64,000 nucleotides of DNA from CAVSLM01 sp963728895 (GTDB lineage: Bacteria > Pseudomonadota > Gammaproteobacteria > JBBQDK01), in the NCBI GenBank assembly GCA_963728895.1, contig CAVSLM010000004.1:1-64000 (forward strand). Reading direction: 5' to 3'. Shown here one piece after another: positions 27,847 through 38,042 of the stretch; within the stretch, counting starts at the first letter, position 1, and the number at the start of each line of letters is the position of its first letter. The position numbers were made by a program, and so were the translations under genes. A model generated the notes under the pieces. That model had not been told where the DNA came from. It worked only from the letters and a program-made list of their open reading frames with translations, and did no database searches.

Positions 27847-29163
27847 ATGACGGCTCGTTCGGATGGCTCGCCACGAACCGAAGCTGCGCTTGCTGTTGCA
27901 GCCGTAGTCGGACGAGGCGAGTCGCTCGCGACGCGGCTGCCACCGGTACTGCAGAGACTGACTGCGGGGAACGCGCGCGCCTTGGCACAGGAACTGACCT
28001 ACGGCACTTTGCGCTGGTATTTTCAACTCGATGCTGCTGCCGCCCAGCTGCTCACGACACCGCTGCGCCGGCGGGACCTGGATCTGCATTGTCTGATCCT
28101 GATCGGACTCTATCAGCTCGCCCACCTGGAGATACCGGAGCATGCAGTCGTAGCCGAAACCGTCCATGCAACACGGCTACTCGGAAAGGCCTGGGCGAGC
28201 GGGCTGGTCAATGGTGTGTTGCGCAGCTTCCAGCGTGACCGCGAGCGTTATCTCACGGCTGCTGGGCTCGATGAGCAGGCGCGACTTGCGCACCCGGCCT
28301 GGCTGCTGCAGCGCTACCAGGCCGACTGGCCGCAGGCGTGGGAAGTTATTGCCGCTTCGGGGAACGCCCGCCCTCCCATGTCGTTGCGCGTAAATGCACG
28401 TCAGCGAGATCGGACCCGCTACGCGCGAGAGCTTCAAGCCGCGGGCATTGCGTCACGTCCCGCGGCGCATGCTGCTCAGGCTCTCATTCTGGAGCAGCCG
28501 GTGGAGGTCTCCCGGCTCCCGGGGTTCGGCTCAGGCGTCGTATCCGTGCAGGACGTGGCAGCACAGCTGGCGGCACCCTTGCTCCAGTGTGGCCCGGCAA
28601 TGCGTGTCCTGGATGCCTGCGCGGCCCCTGGCAGCAAGGCCTGTCATGTCCTGGAAGTGAATCCGCGTCTCGGTTCTCTGGTGGCACTGGACCTGTCGCC
28701 CCAGCGACTCGAACGGGTGCGCGACAACCTGCGCCGGCTGCATCTGCATGCTGTTACCGTATGCGGCGACGCTACCCAGCCACGCCAGTGGTGGGACGGT
28801 ACCCGATTCGATCGCATCCTGCTTGATGCTCCCTGCTCGGGTACCGGTGTCATAAGGCGCCATCCCGACATCAAAATCCTGCGCCACGCCGACGATCTGG
28901 CCGCCCTCACAGCATTGCAGCAGCAGATGCTTAGCGAGCTGTGGCCCTTGCTGGTTCCGGACGGTATCCTTTTGTACAGCACGTGCTCTGTACTTCGCGA
29001 GGAAAACGATCAGCAGATTGGACGCTTTCTGGATGCCCATCCGGATGCGTCGGAGCTCCCGATCGCGGACGTTTGGGGTCACACGGCAGCACACGGTCGC
29101 CAGGTGCTGCCCGGCGAGGACGCAATGGATGGTTTCTACTATGCCGCGATCCTCAAACGCTAG
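27847..29163 (+). CDS. rsmB: 16S rRNA m5C967 methyltransferase
   Basis: SAM-dependent methyltransferase (Sun/RsmB), 438 residues from the ATG at 27847. Residues 1-140 form the NusB-like RNA-binding domain (LAQELTYGTLRWYFQLDAAA, LILIGLYQLAHLEIPEHAVV). The methyltransferase domain has DACAAPGSKACHVLEV, LDAPCSGTGVIRRHPDIK (catalytic Cys) and LLYSTCSVLREEN (second Cys). The SAM motif reads APGSKACH where APGGKTTH is usual, a small departure. A TTG-started longer frame from 27784 overlaps the fmt stop but adds residues without homology. Confidence 0.94.
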   Translation: MTARSDGSPRTEAALAVAAVVGRGESLATRLPPVLQRLTAGNARALAQELTYGTLRWYFQLDAAAAQLLTTPLRRRDLDLHCLILIGLYQLAHLEIPEHAVVAETVHATRLLGKAWASGLVNGVLRSFQRDRERYLTAAGLDEQARLAHPAWLLQRYQADWPQAWEVIAASGNARPPMSLRVNARQRDRTRYARELQAAGIASRPAAHAAQALILEQPVEVSRLPGFGSGVVSVQDVAAQLAAPLLQCGPAMRVLDACAAPGSKACHVLEVNPRLGSLVALDLSPQRLERVRDNLRRLHLHAVTVCGDATQPRQWWDGTRFDRILLDAPCSGTGVIRRHPDIKILRHADDLAALTALQQQMLSELWPLLVPDGILLYSTCSVLREENDQQIGRFLDAHPDASELPIADVWGHTAAHGRQVLPGEDAMDGFYYAAILKR

Positions 29164-29247
29164 ACAGATGCGCGTCGGGTTTTCCGCCTTTCTCGAACTG
29201 CGCGCCTGCACCGGCAATCGCCAGAGCGCGCTCGGGCGGCCGGGCGC

Positions 29248-29847
29248 ATGAACGCTGCGCATCGCTTTGACCGTAGTGCCCCACAGCACCTGCTGTTCGT
29301 CCTGCTGGTCACCTGGGTGATGCTGCCGTCGATTCCGGCACATGCTCGGTCAGGGGATGCCGGTTTCCGGATCATCAGCGCGCGGACTGACCTCGTCGAG
29401 GAGGTCTATCGCCTTGACGCCAACATTCGCTATGTGCTGAGCAAGCCCGTCCAGGAGGCGTTGGACAATGGGGTCCCGCTGATCCTCGAGCTGCAGTTCC
29501 AGGTACTGCAGGACTGGTGGGGCCTGTGGGACTGGGAAGTGGCGAGTCTCAGCCAGCGTTACCGCGTTCAGTATCACGCGCTGAGCCGCCAGTACCTGGT
29601 GGAGAACCTCAACAGTGGCGTACAAACCAACTACGCCAGCCAGGAAGATGCGCTGAACGCCCTGGGAACTATCCGTGGTCTTCCCGTGCTGGATCGAAGA
29701 CTGCTCGATTCGGACCAGGACTACACGGCCCGCCTGCGCGCGAGGCTTGACATTGAGGCACTCCCCACTCCGCTGCGCGTTTGGGCCTATCTCAACTCCG
29801 GTTGGAGCCTGGCAAGTAACTGGTATCGATGGGCGCTACACCCCTGA
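29248..29847 (+). CDS. DUF4390 family exported protein
   Basis: A 199-residue protein with an N-terminal signal peptide (HLLFVLLVTWVMLPSIPAHA) and a DUF4390 beta-rich body (DLVEEVYRLDANIRYVLSKP, RYRVQYHALSRQYLVENLNS, PLRVWAYLNSGWSLAS). Function unknown; in many gammaproteobacteria it lies directly before ntrY, as here. Its end overlaps the ntrY start by 19 bp, which suggests coupled translation. A role in the same signalling unit is inferred only from the neighbour. Confidence 0.85.
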   Translation: MNAAHRFDRSAPQHLLFVLLVTWVMLPSIPAHARSGDAGFRIISARTDLVEEVYRLDANIRYVLSKPVQEALDNGVPLILELQFQVLQDWWGLWDWEVASLSQRYRVQYHALSRQYLVENLNSGVQTNYASQEDALNALGTIRGLPVLDRRLLDSDQDYTARLRARLDIEALPTPLRVWAYLNSGWSLASNWYRWALHP

Positions 29848-32066
29848 AGCGCTTCTTCAGTGGCGCTGTCCCGAAGTTCAGCCTGTTCGCGGTGTTGCTG
29901 GCGGCGCTCTATTTTATGAGCGACGCGACGCAGAACTCGGAGCGTTTCGGGCGTCTGTATTCGCTGATGCTACTGCTCAACGCGCTGGGTCTCGTCGTGC
30001 TGATGGGCCTGATCGGCGTCAATCTGTACCGTCTGGTTCGCCAGTATCACGCCCGGGCGCCGGGTTCCCGACTAACCCTGCGACTGGTTCTGACCTTCGT
30101 GGTGCTTTCTGTCGCCCCTGTCACCGTCGTGTATTACTTCTCCCTGCAGTTTCTCCTGCGCGGCATCGACAGCTGGTTCGACGTGCAAGTTGAAAACGCA
30201 CTGGAAGCGGCGCTCGACCTTAGCCGGTCGGCCCTCGACCTGCGCATGCGCGCACTGCTCAAGGAAACCGGCGAGATGGCTTCGGAGCTTGTCGCCGTAC
30301 CCGATGAGCTGGCACCGCTTACGCTGAATGACCTGCGTAGCCGCAGCGGGGCCACCGAGCTCACGCTGGTGGCGCAGAACGGCCGGATCGTTGCCTACAG
30401 CAGTGCCGATCCGCTGGTCATCGTTCCCGACCGACCCACGGACGAGATCCTGATCCAACTGCGCCAGGGCAGCACCTACGTGGGGCTCGATCCGGTGCGC
30501 GACTCGGGATTGCACGCCCGCGCGGTCGTACCGGTGCCGGATGCCCGGGCAGGCGAGGAGCAGCATTTCCTGCAGGCACTTTTCCCTGTCACCGAGCGCG
30601 TCGGAGCGCAGGCCGACAACGTCCAGGTGGCATTCTCCCGATACAAGGAGCTCGCCTACCTCCGGCGGCCCTTGAAGTACAGCTTCACCTTGACTCTATC
30701 CCTGGTCCTGCTGCTTAGCCTGTTGTCGGCGGTATGGGCAGCGTTCTTCGCCGCACAACGGCTGGTCGCGCCGATCCGACGCCTGGCACAGGGCACGCAG
30801 GCGGTGGCGGCCGGAAACTATGGGCAGCAGCTCCCACTCTCCGGGCGCGATGAGCTGGGCTTTCTGGTTCGTTCGTTCAATGACATGACTCGCCGTATCG
30901 CGCAGGCGCGCGACGAGGCGGCACGCAGCCAACGACAAGTGGAGGACCAGCGCGCCTATCTGGAAGCGGTGCTCGGACGTCTCTCCTCGGGGGTGCTGAC
31001 CCTGGAGCGCGACTACACCCTGCACACGGCAAACGCCGCGGCGACACACATTCTCGGGTTGGATCTGAACGCCTACGTCGGTTCGCGGCTGGATCGGTTT
31101 CCGCAGGAGTACCCGGCCTTGTCGCACTTTGTAGGCGCCATACTTCCGCACCTCGACGAGTCCCCACAGCACGAGTGGCGCGAGGAGGTTACGCTGTTCG
31201 GGGGATCCGGCCGCCAGGTACTCATGTGCCGTGGCGCGCGCCTGCCCGATGTCGGCGGGATGCAGGGCGGCCACGTTATCGTCTTCGACGACATCACCAA
31301 TTTGATCCAGGCGCAGCGCGATGCCGCATGGGGCGAGGTCGCGCGCCGCCTGGCACACGAAATCAAGAATCCGCTGACGCCGATTCAGCTTTCGGCGGAG
31401 CGCCTGCGCCACAAGCTGCTGCAGAAAATGGCCGAGCCCGATGCGCAGATGCTGGACAGCGCAACCCACACCATCGTGCAGCAGGTGGAGGCGATGAAAC
31501 GCATGGTGAACGCCTTCAGCGAATACGCCCGCGCTCCGCAGATCCAGCTCGAGCCCCTCCAATTCAACACCCTGGTGAAGGAGGTCGTGGATCTGTACCG
31601 CGGCCACGAGGGGGTGGAAATCATCCTGGAGCTGGACACCGGCGCACCGCCGATCGCCGCAGATCCGGGGCGGCTGCGCCAGCTGCTGCACAATCTGGTC
31701 AAGAACGCCCTCGAGGCGATGGCCGACCGACCAGGCTCGAGACTGGCCCTGGCGACGCAGTGCTTGGAGGAATCAGGTTACCGCTTCGTGGAAATTACCA
31801 TCCGCGACAATGGACCCGGCATCCCGCCCAGCGTCGCCGGCTTGCTGTTCGAGCCCTACGTGACTACCAAGGTGCGCGGAACAGGTCTAGGATTAGCCAT
31901 CGTGAAGAAGATCGTAGAAGAACACGGAGGCGTGATCGCGGCCGACAATCTGCCGGACGGAGGCGCCCGAATCACTATCCGACTTCCGGTGCTCGCCGCC
32001 GAACGTGCGACCGCTGAATCCGTGGAACACAGCGCCCAGCCACTGCCACCCGCCCGCACCCTATGA
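29829..32066 (+). CDS. ntrY: NtrY-type membrane sensor histidine kinase
   Basis: Predicted 745-residue sensor kinase. Two N-terminal membrane segments (about 15-31 and 43-66) and a third at 88-108 precede a periplasmic region; a fourth segment at about 287-308 leads to a HAMP domain (LVAPIRRLAQGTQAVAAGNY). A PAS-like region follows (VLGRLSSGVLTLERDYTLHT). The phospho-acceptor is in RRLAHEIKNPLTPIQLS. ATPase boxes are LVKNALEAMA (N), DNGPGIPPS (G1) and GTGLGLAIVKKIVEEHGG (G2). It overlaps ntrX by 4 bp, so the pair is translated together. In known bacteria NtrYX responds to nitrogen, redox or envelope signals. Confidence 0.93.
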   Translation: MGATPLKRFFSGAVPKFSLFAVLLAALYFMSDATQNSERFGRLYSLMLLLNALGLVVLMGLIGVNLYRLVRQYHARAPGSRLTLRLVLTFVVLSVAPVTVVYYFSLQFLLRGIDSWFDVQVENALEAALDLSRSALDLRMRALLKETGEMASELVAVPDELAPLTLNDLRSRSGATELTLVAQNGRIVAYSSADPLVIVPDRPTDEILIQLRQGSTYVGLDPVRDSGLHARAVVPVPDARAGEEQHFLQALFPVTERVGAQADNVQVAFSRYKELAYLRRPLKYSFTLTLSLVLLLSLLSAVWAAFFAAQRLVAPIRRLAQGTQAVAAGNYGQQLPLSGRDELGFLVRSFNDMTRRIAQARDEAARSQRQVEDQRAYLEAVLGRLSSGVLTLERDYTLHTANAAATHILGLDLNAYVGSRLDRFPQEYPALSHFVGAILPHLDESPQHEWREEVTLFGGSGRQVLMCRGARLPDVGGMQGGHVIVFDDITNLIQAQRDAAWGEVARRLAHEIKNPLTPIQLSAERLRHKLLQKMAEPDAQMLDSATHTIVQQVEAMKRMVNAFSEYARAPQIQLEPLQFNTLVKEVVDLYRGHEGVEIILELDTGAPPIAADPGRLRQLLHNLVKNALEAMADRPGSRLALATQCLEESGYRFVEITIRDNGPGIPPSVAGLLFEPYVTTKVRGTGLGLAIVKKIVEEHGGVIAADNLPDGGARITIRLPVLAAERATAESVEHSAQPLPPARTL

Positions 32067-33434
32067 GCGCACCGCACATTCTGGTGGTGGATGACGAACC
32101 CGACATCCGCAACCTGGTGAAGGAGATCCTCGAAGACGAGGGTTACGAAGTGAGCGTCGCCGAAAGTGGTGAAGCGGCACGCGTGGCGCGCCGTTCGCGG
32201 CGCGCCGACCTGGTACTGCTCGACATCTGGATGCCCGACGTCGACGGAATCACGCTTGTTGAAGGAGTGGTCGGAGGGCGGCGCCACAGCATGTCCGGTG
32301 ATCATGATGTCGGGTCATGGCACGGTCGAGACGGCCGTGGAAGCGACCCGACTCGGCGCGTACGATTTCATCGAAAAGCCTCTGTCGCTCGCCAAGTTGC
32401 TGCTTACCGTCAAGCACGCGCTCGAGACGGAGCGGCTGCACAACGAAAACGTGGGCCTGCGCCGCCATGCCCAAGCCCCGGCCGAGCCGATCGGTCGCAG
32501 CCCCGCGATGCAGCGCCTGCGTGAGCAGGTTCGGCGCATCGCGCAGCACGATACCTGGGTGCTGATCACCGGGGAAGCAGGAAGCGGCAAACAGACCTTC
32601 GCCCGCTTTCTTCACGCCACGAGCGCACGGCGGGAAGGTCCTTTCGTGGAAGTCGGAGTGAGCTCGCTTGCGGACGAGCAGTCCGCAGTGGGGCTATTCG
32701 GCCGCGAGGGTAATGGAAAGATCCACTACGGCCGCCTCGAGCAGGCCAACGGCGGGGTGCTGTTCCTGGAGGAGGTGGGAGACATGGACCTGCAGACGCA
32801 GGTGCGTCTGCTGAGCGCCCTCGAAAATCAGACTTTCCTGCGCGTGGGCGGCAACGAGCCGGTGCAGGTGGACGTGCGGGTGGTCGCGGCCACCCATCGC
32901 GACCTCGCCAAGGAGGTGCAGGCCGGCAGGTTTCGCGAAGATCTCTACTATCATCTGAACGTCGTGCCCCTGCACATCCCACCCTTGCGCGAGCACTGTG
33001 AGGATGTACCGGAGCTCCTCAATTACTACGTGGACCTCTTCGTAACCCAGGACTCGTTACCCTATCGCCGGTTCACAGTGGCGGCCCAGAATCGACTGCG
33101 CAACCATGGGTGGCCGGGTAATGTTCGCGAGCTGAAGAATCTGGTGCAACGACTCCTGATCCTCGGCAGTGGCGAGGAAATCGAGGTCGACGAAGTGGAG
33201 GCGGCCCTCGGCCGGCAGCCCGCGCCATCGCGCGCCGAACACGCCGTGCCCGTCGCGTTCGATCAACCCCTGCGCGAAGCGCGCGAACAGTTCGAGCGCG
33301 CCTATCTGCTTCATCAACTTCAGGAGTGCGACGGAAGTATCGGCAAGCTCGCCAAGCTGGTCGGAATGGAGCGCACTCATCTTTACCGCAAGCTTCGCGC
33401 GCTGGGCATCGATCTCAAGAAGGGCGCGGATTGA
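32063..33434 (+). CDS. ntrX: NtrX-type response regulator, one frameshift
   Basis: Receiver, AAA+ and Fis-type DNA-binding protein, about 456 residues when corrected. The receiver starts MSAPHILVVDDEPDIRNLVK, with the phospho-Asp in LVLLDIWMPDVDG. The frame breaks near 32252: ITLVEGV continues out of frame, whereas dropping one G gives ITLLKEWSEGG. Walker A is GEAGSGKQ, Walker B LFLEEVGDMD. The sigma-54-contact loop GAFTGA is missing; the segment reads FGREGNGKIHYGRLEQ. This variant is known among gammaproteobacterial NtrX proteins and implies that it may not act through sigma-54. The helix-turn-helix includes GSIGKLAKLVGMERTHLYRK. Confidence 0.9.
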
Positions 33435-33528
33435 GGCATGCGCTCGCCCGGTTCTGCAGTTGCGGTGCGATGCGGCGGCGGAGAGCAGGTGAACTTCGTA
33501 CCAGCCGTTGCGCGCGTGAGCTGAAGCC

Positions 33529-34904
33529 ATGAAGATCATCATTCTCGGCGCCGGTCAGGTCGGCTCGTCGGTCGCGCACAATCTTGCTAGCGAAGCGAAC
33601 GACATCACCGTTGTCGACACCGATCCCAACCGGCTTCAGGACCTGCAGGACCGACTCGATCTGCGTACCGTGGTCGGCCATGCTTCGCACCCGGAAGTGC
33701 TGATGCGCGCCGGAGCCGAAGACGCCGACATGATCATCGCCGTCACCAATAGCGATGAGACCAATATGATTGGCTGTCAGGTTGCCTACACGCTGTTCCA
33801 TACGCCGACCAAGATCGCGCGCGTGCGCGCCGTCGAATACCTCAACTACGGCAAACTGTTCAGTCAGGATGCTCTGCCCATCGATGTGCTGATCAGTCCG
33901 GAGCAACTGGTCACGGAGTACATCCAGCGGCTCATCGAGCACCCGGGCGCGCTGCAGGTGCTGGACTTCGCTGGGGGCAAGGTTCAGCTGGTCGCGGTTC
34001 GTGCCTACTACGGGGGTCCGCTCGTCGGTCATGAGCTCAGTGCATTGCGCGAGCACATGCCTGGCATCCAGACCCGCGTCGCCGCGATCTTCCGCCGCGG
34101 CAAGCCCATTATTCCCGAGGGCAATACCGTCATTGAGGTGGACGACGAAGTGTTTTTCATCGCCGCCAAGAAAAACATCCGTGCGGTCATGAGTGAGCTG
34201 CGGCGGCTGGACAAACCGGTCAAGCGGGTAATGCTGGCCGGCGGCGGCAACATCGGCAAGCGCTTGGCGGAAGCACTTGGAGGACAGCTACCAGGTCAAG
34301 ATCATCGAGCGTAACCCCGAGCGCGCCCGGATGATCTCCGAACAACTCGGCAAGACCATCGTACTGCATGGCGATGCGGCCGACGAGGAGTTGCTGCTGG
34401 AGGAGAATATCGAGAATACCGATGTCTTCTGCGCGCTCACCAACGACGACGAGGCGAACATACTTTCGGCCATGCTGGCCAAACGTCTCGGCGCGCGCAA
34501 GGTAATGTCCATCATCAACCGGGCGGCGTACGTCGACCTGGTGCAAAGCGGTGTGATCGATATCGCCATCTCGCCCCAGCAGGCGACGATCGGAAGCCTG
34601 CTCACCCACATCCGCAGAGGTGACGTCGTGGTCGTGCATTCGCTGCGCCGTGGAGCCGCCGAGGCCATAGAAGCGGTGGCCCACGGCGACAGCAGAACCT
34701 CGAAGGTCGTGGGGCGGGCCATCGATGACGTGCGACTGCCCGCCGGGAACGAGCATCGGCGCCATCGTGCGGGGCGACGAGGTCATTATCGCGCATCACG
34801 ACACCGTCATTCAGACCGAAGACCACGTCATACTGTTCCTGGTGGACAAGAACCGCATCGTCGAGGTGGAACGGCTGTTCCAGGTCGAGGTCACGTTCAT
34901 CTGA
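33529..34904 (+). CDS. trkA: Trk potassium uptake NAD-binding protein, two frameshifts
   Basis: Cytoplasmic regulatory subunit of the Trk K+ system. The N-terminal Rossmann unit starts MKIIILGAGQVGSSVAHNLA, followed by RCK_C, then a second Rossmann and second RCK_C. Two extra bases break the frame. Near 34280, RLAEALGGQLPG becomes RLAEALEDSYQVKIIERNPE after removing one G. Near 34743, LPAGNEH becomes LPAGTSIGAIVRGDEVIIAH after removing one A. The end FQVEVTFI with stop at 34904 gives 457 residues, exactly the normal size. Likely a functional gene with sequence errors. trkH lies downstream in the same direction. Confidence 0.92.
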
Positions 34905-35350
34905 GCAGCGCTGCGAAGTATTCTCCGGCTGCGCGTTGTCTGCGCCAGTACCGGTCGAGCGCTATCTCACCTGCCTTCGCGATTGCGGGGTTATCCGATA
35001 AGGCGAGGTTTTCACGCGTGCCCCGGTCGTTTACCAGCCGAATCGGAGGCCGTGCCGGCCTGCGGAAACAATCTGCGAGCGCCTCTGGCATGTAAATCAG
35101 CGTGCGCCACACGATCATGCGACGGTTGCGCTCCCGGTGCACCGATCCTGGTACAACTCGCAGATCAGCGAACGCCAAACCGGATTGTGGGCCCCCTGGG
35201 GACGCCTTCTTGTTGGAACGGCGCGAGAATTTGAACGTGCCGGTACCGATTTCCCGTAGTTGAGGGCATCATGATCGTCACAGGATTCGCAACGCCTGAC
35301 CGAACGCGGACCGGGACGCCCGCCCAAGCGCCGCCTTGGAGCCGACGCTG
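34905..35350. other. Gene-free stretch between trkA and trkH
   Basis: Four hundred and forty-six bases without a convincing gene. A minus-strand frame (34897-35178) and a plus-strand frame (34983-35234) are open, but neither shows a recognised domain and the first overlaps the trkA end. I see no clear terminator or hairpin. Confidence 0.5.
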
Positions 35351-36796
35351 ATGTCGTTCGGGGTAATTCAGCAGGTTCTGGGGTACCTGATCATGACCTT
35401 CAGCCTCAGCATGCTGCCTCCGATGGTGGTGTCGGTCTGGTATGAGGATGGAGAGCTGATCCACTTCCTGTGGGCATTCGCGCTGATGCTCACAGCGGGT
35501 TTGCTGTTGTGGCTGCCCGCGAAAGGTCAGGACGCGGAATTGCGCGTGCGCGACGGATTCCTCATCGTGACCTTGTTCTGGACGGTTTTGGGCATGTTGA
35601 GCGCGCTGCCGTTCATGCTGGGACCGCACTTGTCTTTCGTCGACTCCTTCTTCGAGTCGGTTTCGGGATTCACCACCACGGGCGCTACGGTTCTCACTCA
35701 GCTCGATTCGCTGCCCAGGTCGGTTCTCTACTACCGTCAGCAACTGCAATGGTTGGGAGGCATGGGGATCATCGTGCTCGCAGTGGCCATTTTCCCCATG
35801 CTGGGCGTGGGCGGAATGCAGCTTTATCGCGCGGAAACGCCGGGCCCGATGAAGTCCGACAAGCTCACCCCCCGGATCATGCACACCGCACGGGCCTTGT
35901 GGTTAATCTATCTGGCGCTCACCCTGGCTTGCGCGGTGTCGTACTGGCTTGCCGGCATGACGCCCTTCGATGCGGTGGGACACAGCTTCTCCACCATCGC
36001 CACCGGGGGTTTCTCGACGCACGACGCCGGCATGGCGTACTTCGACAGTTCGCTGATAGAGTGGACCGCAGTGCTCTTTATGCTGCTCGGCGGCATCAAC
36101 TTCGCCGTGCATTTTGTCGCCTGGCGCCAGCGCAGCGTGCTCGTGTATCTGCGCGACACGGAAGCGCTCACCTACCTGATCATCGCTGGTGCCGTAGCTG
36201 TGCTGGTGACACTCGTGCTGCTGGTGTCATCGCGTTATCAGGACGTGGTAGTGGCATTCCGTCACAGCGTGTTTCAGGTTGTGTCCATGATGACCACCAC
36301 CGGATTCCTGACGGCGGATTTCTCCAGCTGGCCGCTGTTCGTCCCCATTCTGATCATGATCATCACTTTCGTCGGCGGCTGCGCCGGCTCGACTGCCGGA
36401 GGTATGAAAGTGATCCGCATCCTGCTGCTCTACAAGCAGGGCATGCGCGAGGTCGCGCGCCTGGTGCATCCCAGCGCCGTTATTCCGGTGAAGGTCGGTG
36501 GCAAACAACTTCCCGAGAAGGTTATCGAGGCCGTTTGGGGATTCTTCTCGCTGTACATTCTGAGTACACTGGTATTGTCCCTGGCCGTGATGGGCACGGG
36601 TCTCGATGCGGTCTCTTCGTTTTCGGCAGTCGCCGCTTGCATCAACGTCACCGGTCCGGGGCTGGGTTCGGTCGCGTTCAGCTTCGCGGGCGTTCCCATG
36701 TTGGGCAAGGTGATCCTCACATTCGCCATGCTTCTCGGGCGCCTCGAGGTCTTCACGCTTTTAGTGCTCCTGACCCCCGCGTTCTGGCGCAAGTGA
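35351..36796 (+). CDS. trkH: Trk potassium uptake membrane subunit TrkH
   Basis: Polytopic inner-membrane K+ channel-like subunit, 481 residues, about ten membrane segments. Selectivity-filter regions are visible in FFESVSGFTTTGATVL, FSTIATGGFSTHDAGM, SMMTTTGFLTADFSSW and AACINVTGPGLGSV. The conserved GGCAGSTAGGMKVIRILLLY and LQWLGGMGIIVLAVAIFPM motifs are complete. The ATG at 35351 is preferred over a TTG at 35336 (adds five residues). It works with TrkA, encoded 446 bp upstream. Confidence 0.96.
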   Translation: MSFGVIQQVLGYLIMTFSLSMLPPMVVSVWYEDGELIHFLWAFALMLTAGLLLWLPAKGQDAELRVRDGFLIVTLFWTVLGMLSALPFMLGPHLSFVDSFFESVSGFTTTGATVLTQLDSLPRSVLYYRQQLQWLGGMGIIVLAVAIFPMLGVGGMQLYRAETPGPMKSDKLTPRIMHTARALWLIYLALTLACAVSYWLAGMTPFDAVGHSFSTIATGGFSTHDAGMAYFDSSLIEWTAVLFMLLGGINFAVHFVAWRQRSVLVYLRDTEALTYLIIAGAVAVLVTLVLLVSSRYQDVVVAFRHSVFQVVSMMTTTGFLTADFSSWPLFVPILIMIITFVGGCAGSTAGGMKVIRILLLYKQGMREVARLVHPSAVIPVKVGGKQLPEKVIEAVWGFFSLYILSTLVLSLAVMGTGLDAVSSFSAVAACINVTGPGLGSVAFSFAGVPMLGKVILTFAMLLGRLEVFTLLVLLTPAFWRK

Positions 36797-36851
36797 AAAC
36801 TTCTGTGGACGTCAGGGTATTGCACGCCTCCGTCGGGGTTATCTTGTTGCC

Positions 36852-37178
36852 ATGAATCTCATCGCCAACCTAGAAGCCATGCTTGCATCCGGCAGGGACG
36901 ATGCACTGCTGCGGCTCAGCCTGGGCAATGCTTATCTAAAGGAGGAAAACCTCGCGCGTGCGATCGAGCATCTCGGCCGTGCCGTGGAACTGGATCGTCA
37001 TTACTCGGCGGCCTGGAAAAGCTATGCCAGGGCGCTTCAACAGGACCAGCGCAAGGAGGAAGCCCTCGCGGCGTACCGCACCGGGATAGAGGTGGCCGAA
37101 GAACGCGGAGACCTGCAGGCTGCGCGCGAAATGAAGGTATTTCTGAAACGGCTGGAAAAGTCGGGCGACGGTGTATAG
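36852..37178 (+). CDS. Small TPR-repeat protein
   Basis: A 108-residue soluble protein made of about two and a half tetratricopeptide repeats: DDALLRLSLGNAYLKEENLA with RAIEHLGRAVELD, then YSAAWKSYARALQQDQRKEE and ALAAYRTGIEVAEERGD. No signal peptide. The ATG at 36852 follows trkH by 55 bp in the same direction, so it may be co-transcribed. It converges on ttcA. TPRs mediate protein contact; the partner is unknown. Confidence 0.8.
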   Translation: MNLIANLEAMLASGRDDALLRLSLGNAYLKEENLARAIEHLGRAVELDRHYSAAWKSYARALQQDQRKEEALAAYRTGIEVAEERGDLQAAREMKVFLKRLEKSGDGV

Positions 37179-37211
37179 CCCGCAGATTCGCGCAGCCAAT
37201 TGGCTAGCCGG

Positions 37212-37958
37212 CTAGCCCGGACGCGCCGCATGGTCACGCTGCATCAGCGGTCGCATGGCGGCCAGTATGCTCTTGAACAGATACCGGTTGCCCGCCTCTT
37301 CGCTGGCAAGCAGTGCCTTGAAATGCTGGCGCCGGGTCGGCCCGCGGAAACAGGCGGGGCAGTTGTCTCCGATCACCGGCAGTCTGCGCTCGCGCGCGAA
37401 AGCGGCGGTCTGGCGCTCTCGCACATACACCATGGGGCGTATCACTCTGACGTCACCGGTATCGTTCACATACCCTGCCCGCATGCTGCGCAGTCTTCCT
37501 CCGTGAAAAGCCGATAGCAGAAACGTCTCGGCCAGATCGTCGAGGTGGTGCGCCAGCGCCAGGGTTCGATAGCCTTCCTGGCGTGCCAACCGGTAGAGGA
37601 TGCCACGGCGCATGCGCGCGCACCACGCGCAGTAGGAGTCGTTGCCCATGTGCTCGCGCGCACGCGCCAGCACCGGCTGGCGCGAATAAACGTAATCGAT
37701 GCCCAAGTCCTCGACATAGCCCTTCAGGGGCGTAAGGTCGAGCCCCTCGACCATAGGGTCGACCGTTACGGCGCCGAGTCGGAAGTGCACGGGCGCGTGA
37801 CGCTGCAGATGAAGCAGAACATGCAGCAGTGACAGGGAATCCTTTCCCCCGGAAAGACCGACGAGTACGCGGTCGCCGGCGTCGATGAGCCCGAAATCGG
37901 CGATCGCTCGTCCGACCTGTCGCAGCAGGGCCTTAGGCGGAATAACAGGATTGTTCAC
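37212..37958 (-). CDS. ttcA: tRNA 2-thiocytidine32 synthetase
   Basis: Iron-sulfur enzyme that thiolates C32 of certain tRNAs. The 248-residue protein has the PP-loop VGLSGGKDSLSLLH (35-40 for SGGKDS), the CxxC of CAWCARMRRG (cluster ligands) and the later CPACFRGPTRR, as well as LALAHHLDDLAETFLLSAFH. Shorter than E. coli TtcA (311) but complete in motifs. Convergent with the TPR gene. Confidence 0.93.
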   Translation of the reverse strand: MNNPVIPPKALLRQVGRAIADFGLIDAGDRVLVGLSGGKDSLSLLHVLLHLQRHAPVHFRLGAVTVDPMVEGLDLTPLKGYVEDLGIDYVYSRQPVLARAREHMGNDSYCAWCARMRRGILYRLARQEGYRTLALAHHLDDLAETFLLSAFHGGRLRSMRAGYVNDTGDVRVIRPMVYVRERQTAAFARERRLPVIGDNCPACFRGPTRRQHFKALLASEEAGNRYLFKSILAAMRPLMQRDHAARPG

Positions 37959-38042
37959 GCGGCCAAGTTACAGTAGCCTCCCGGGATCTGACAACACCTC
38001 AGGCATTCGCGATGGCACGGCGTGCCGGCAGGGGAAGGATCT

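Noticed and set aside
32063..32524. Reading the ntrX frame change as a programmed frameshift
   Set aside because: No slippery heptamer or downstream structure visible, and other genes in the window show similar isolated indels.
34897..35178. Minus-strand 93-residue open frame between trkA and trkH
   Set aside because: It overlaps the corrected trkA end, has no recognisable domain and a patchy composition.
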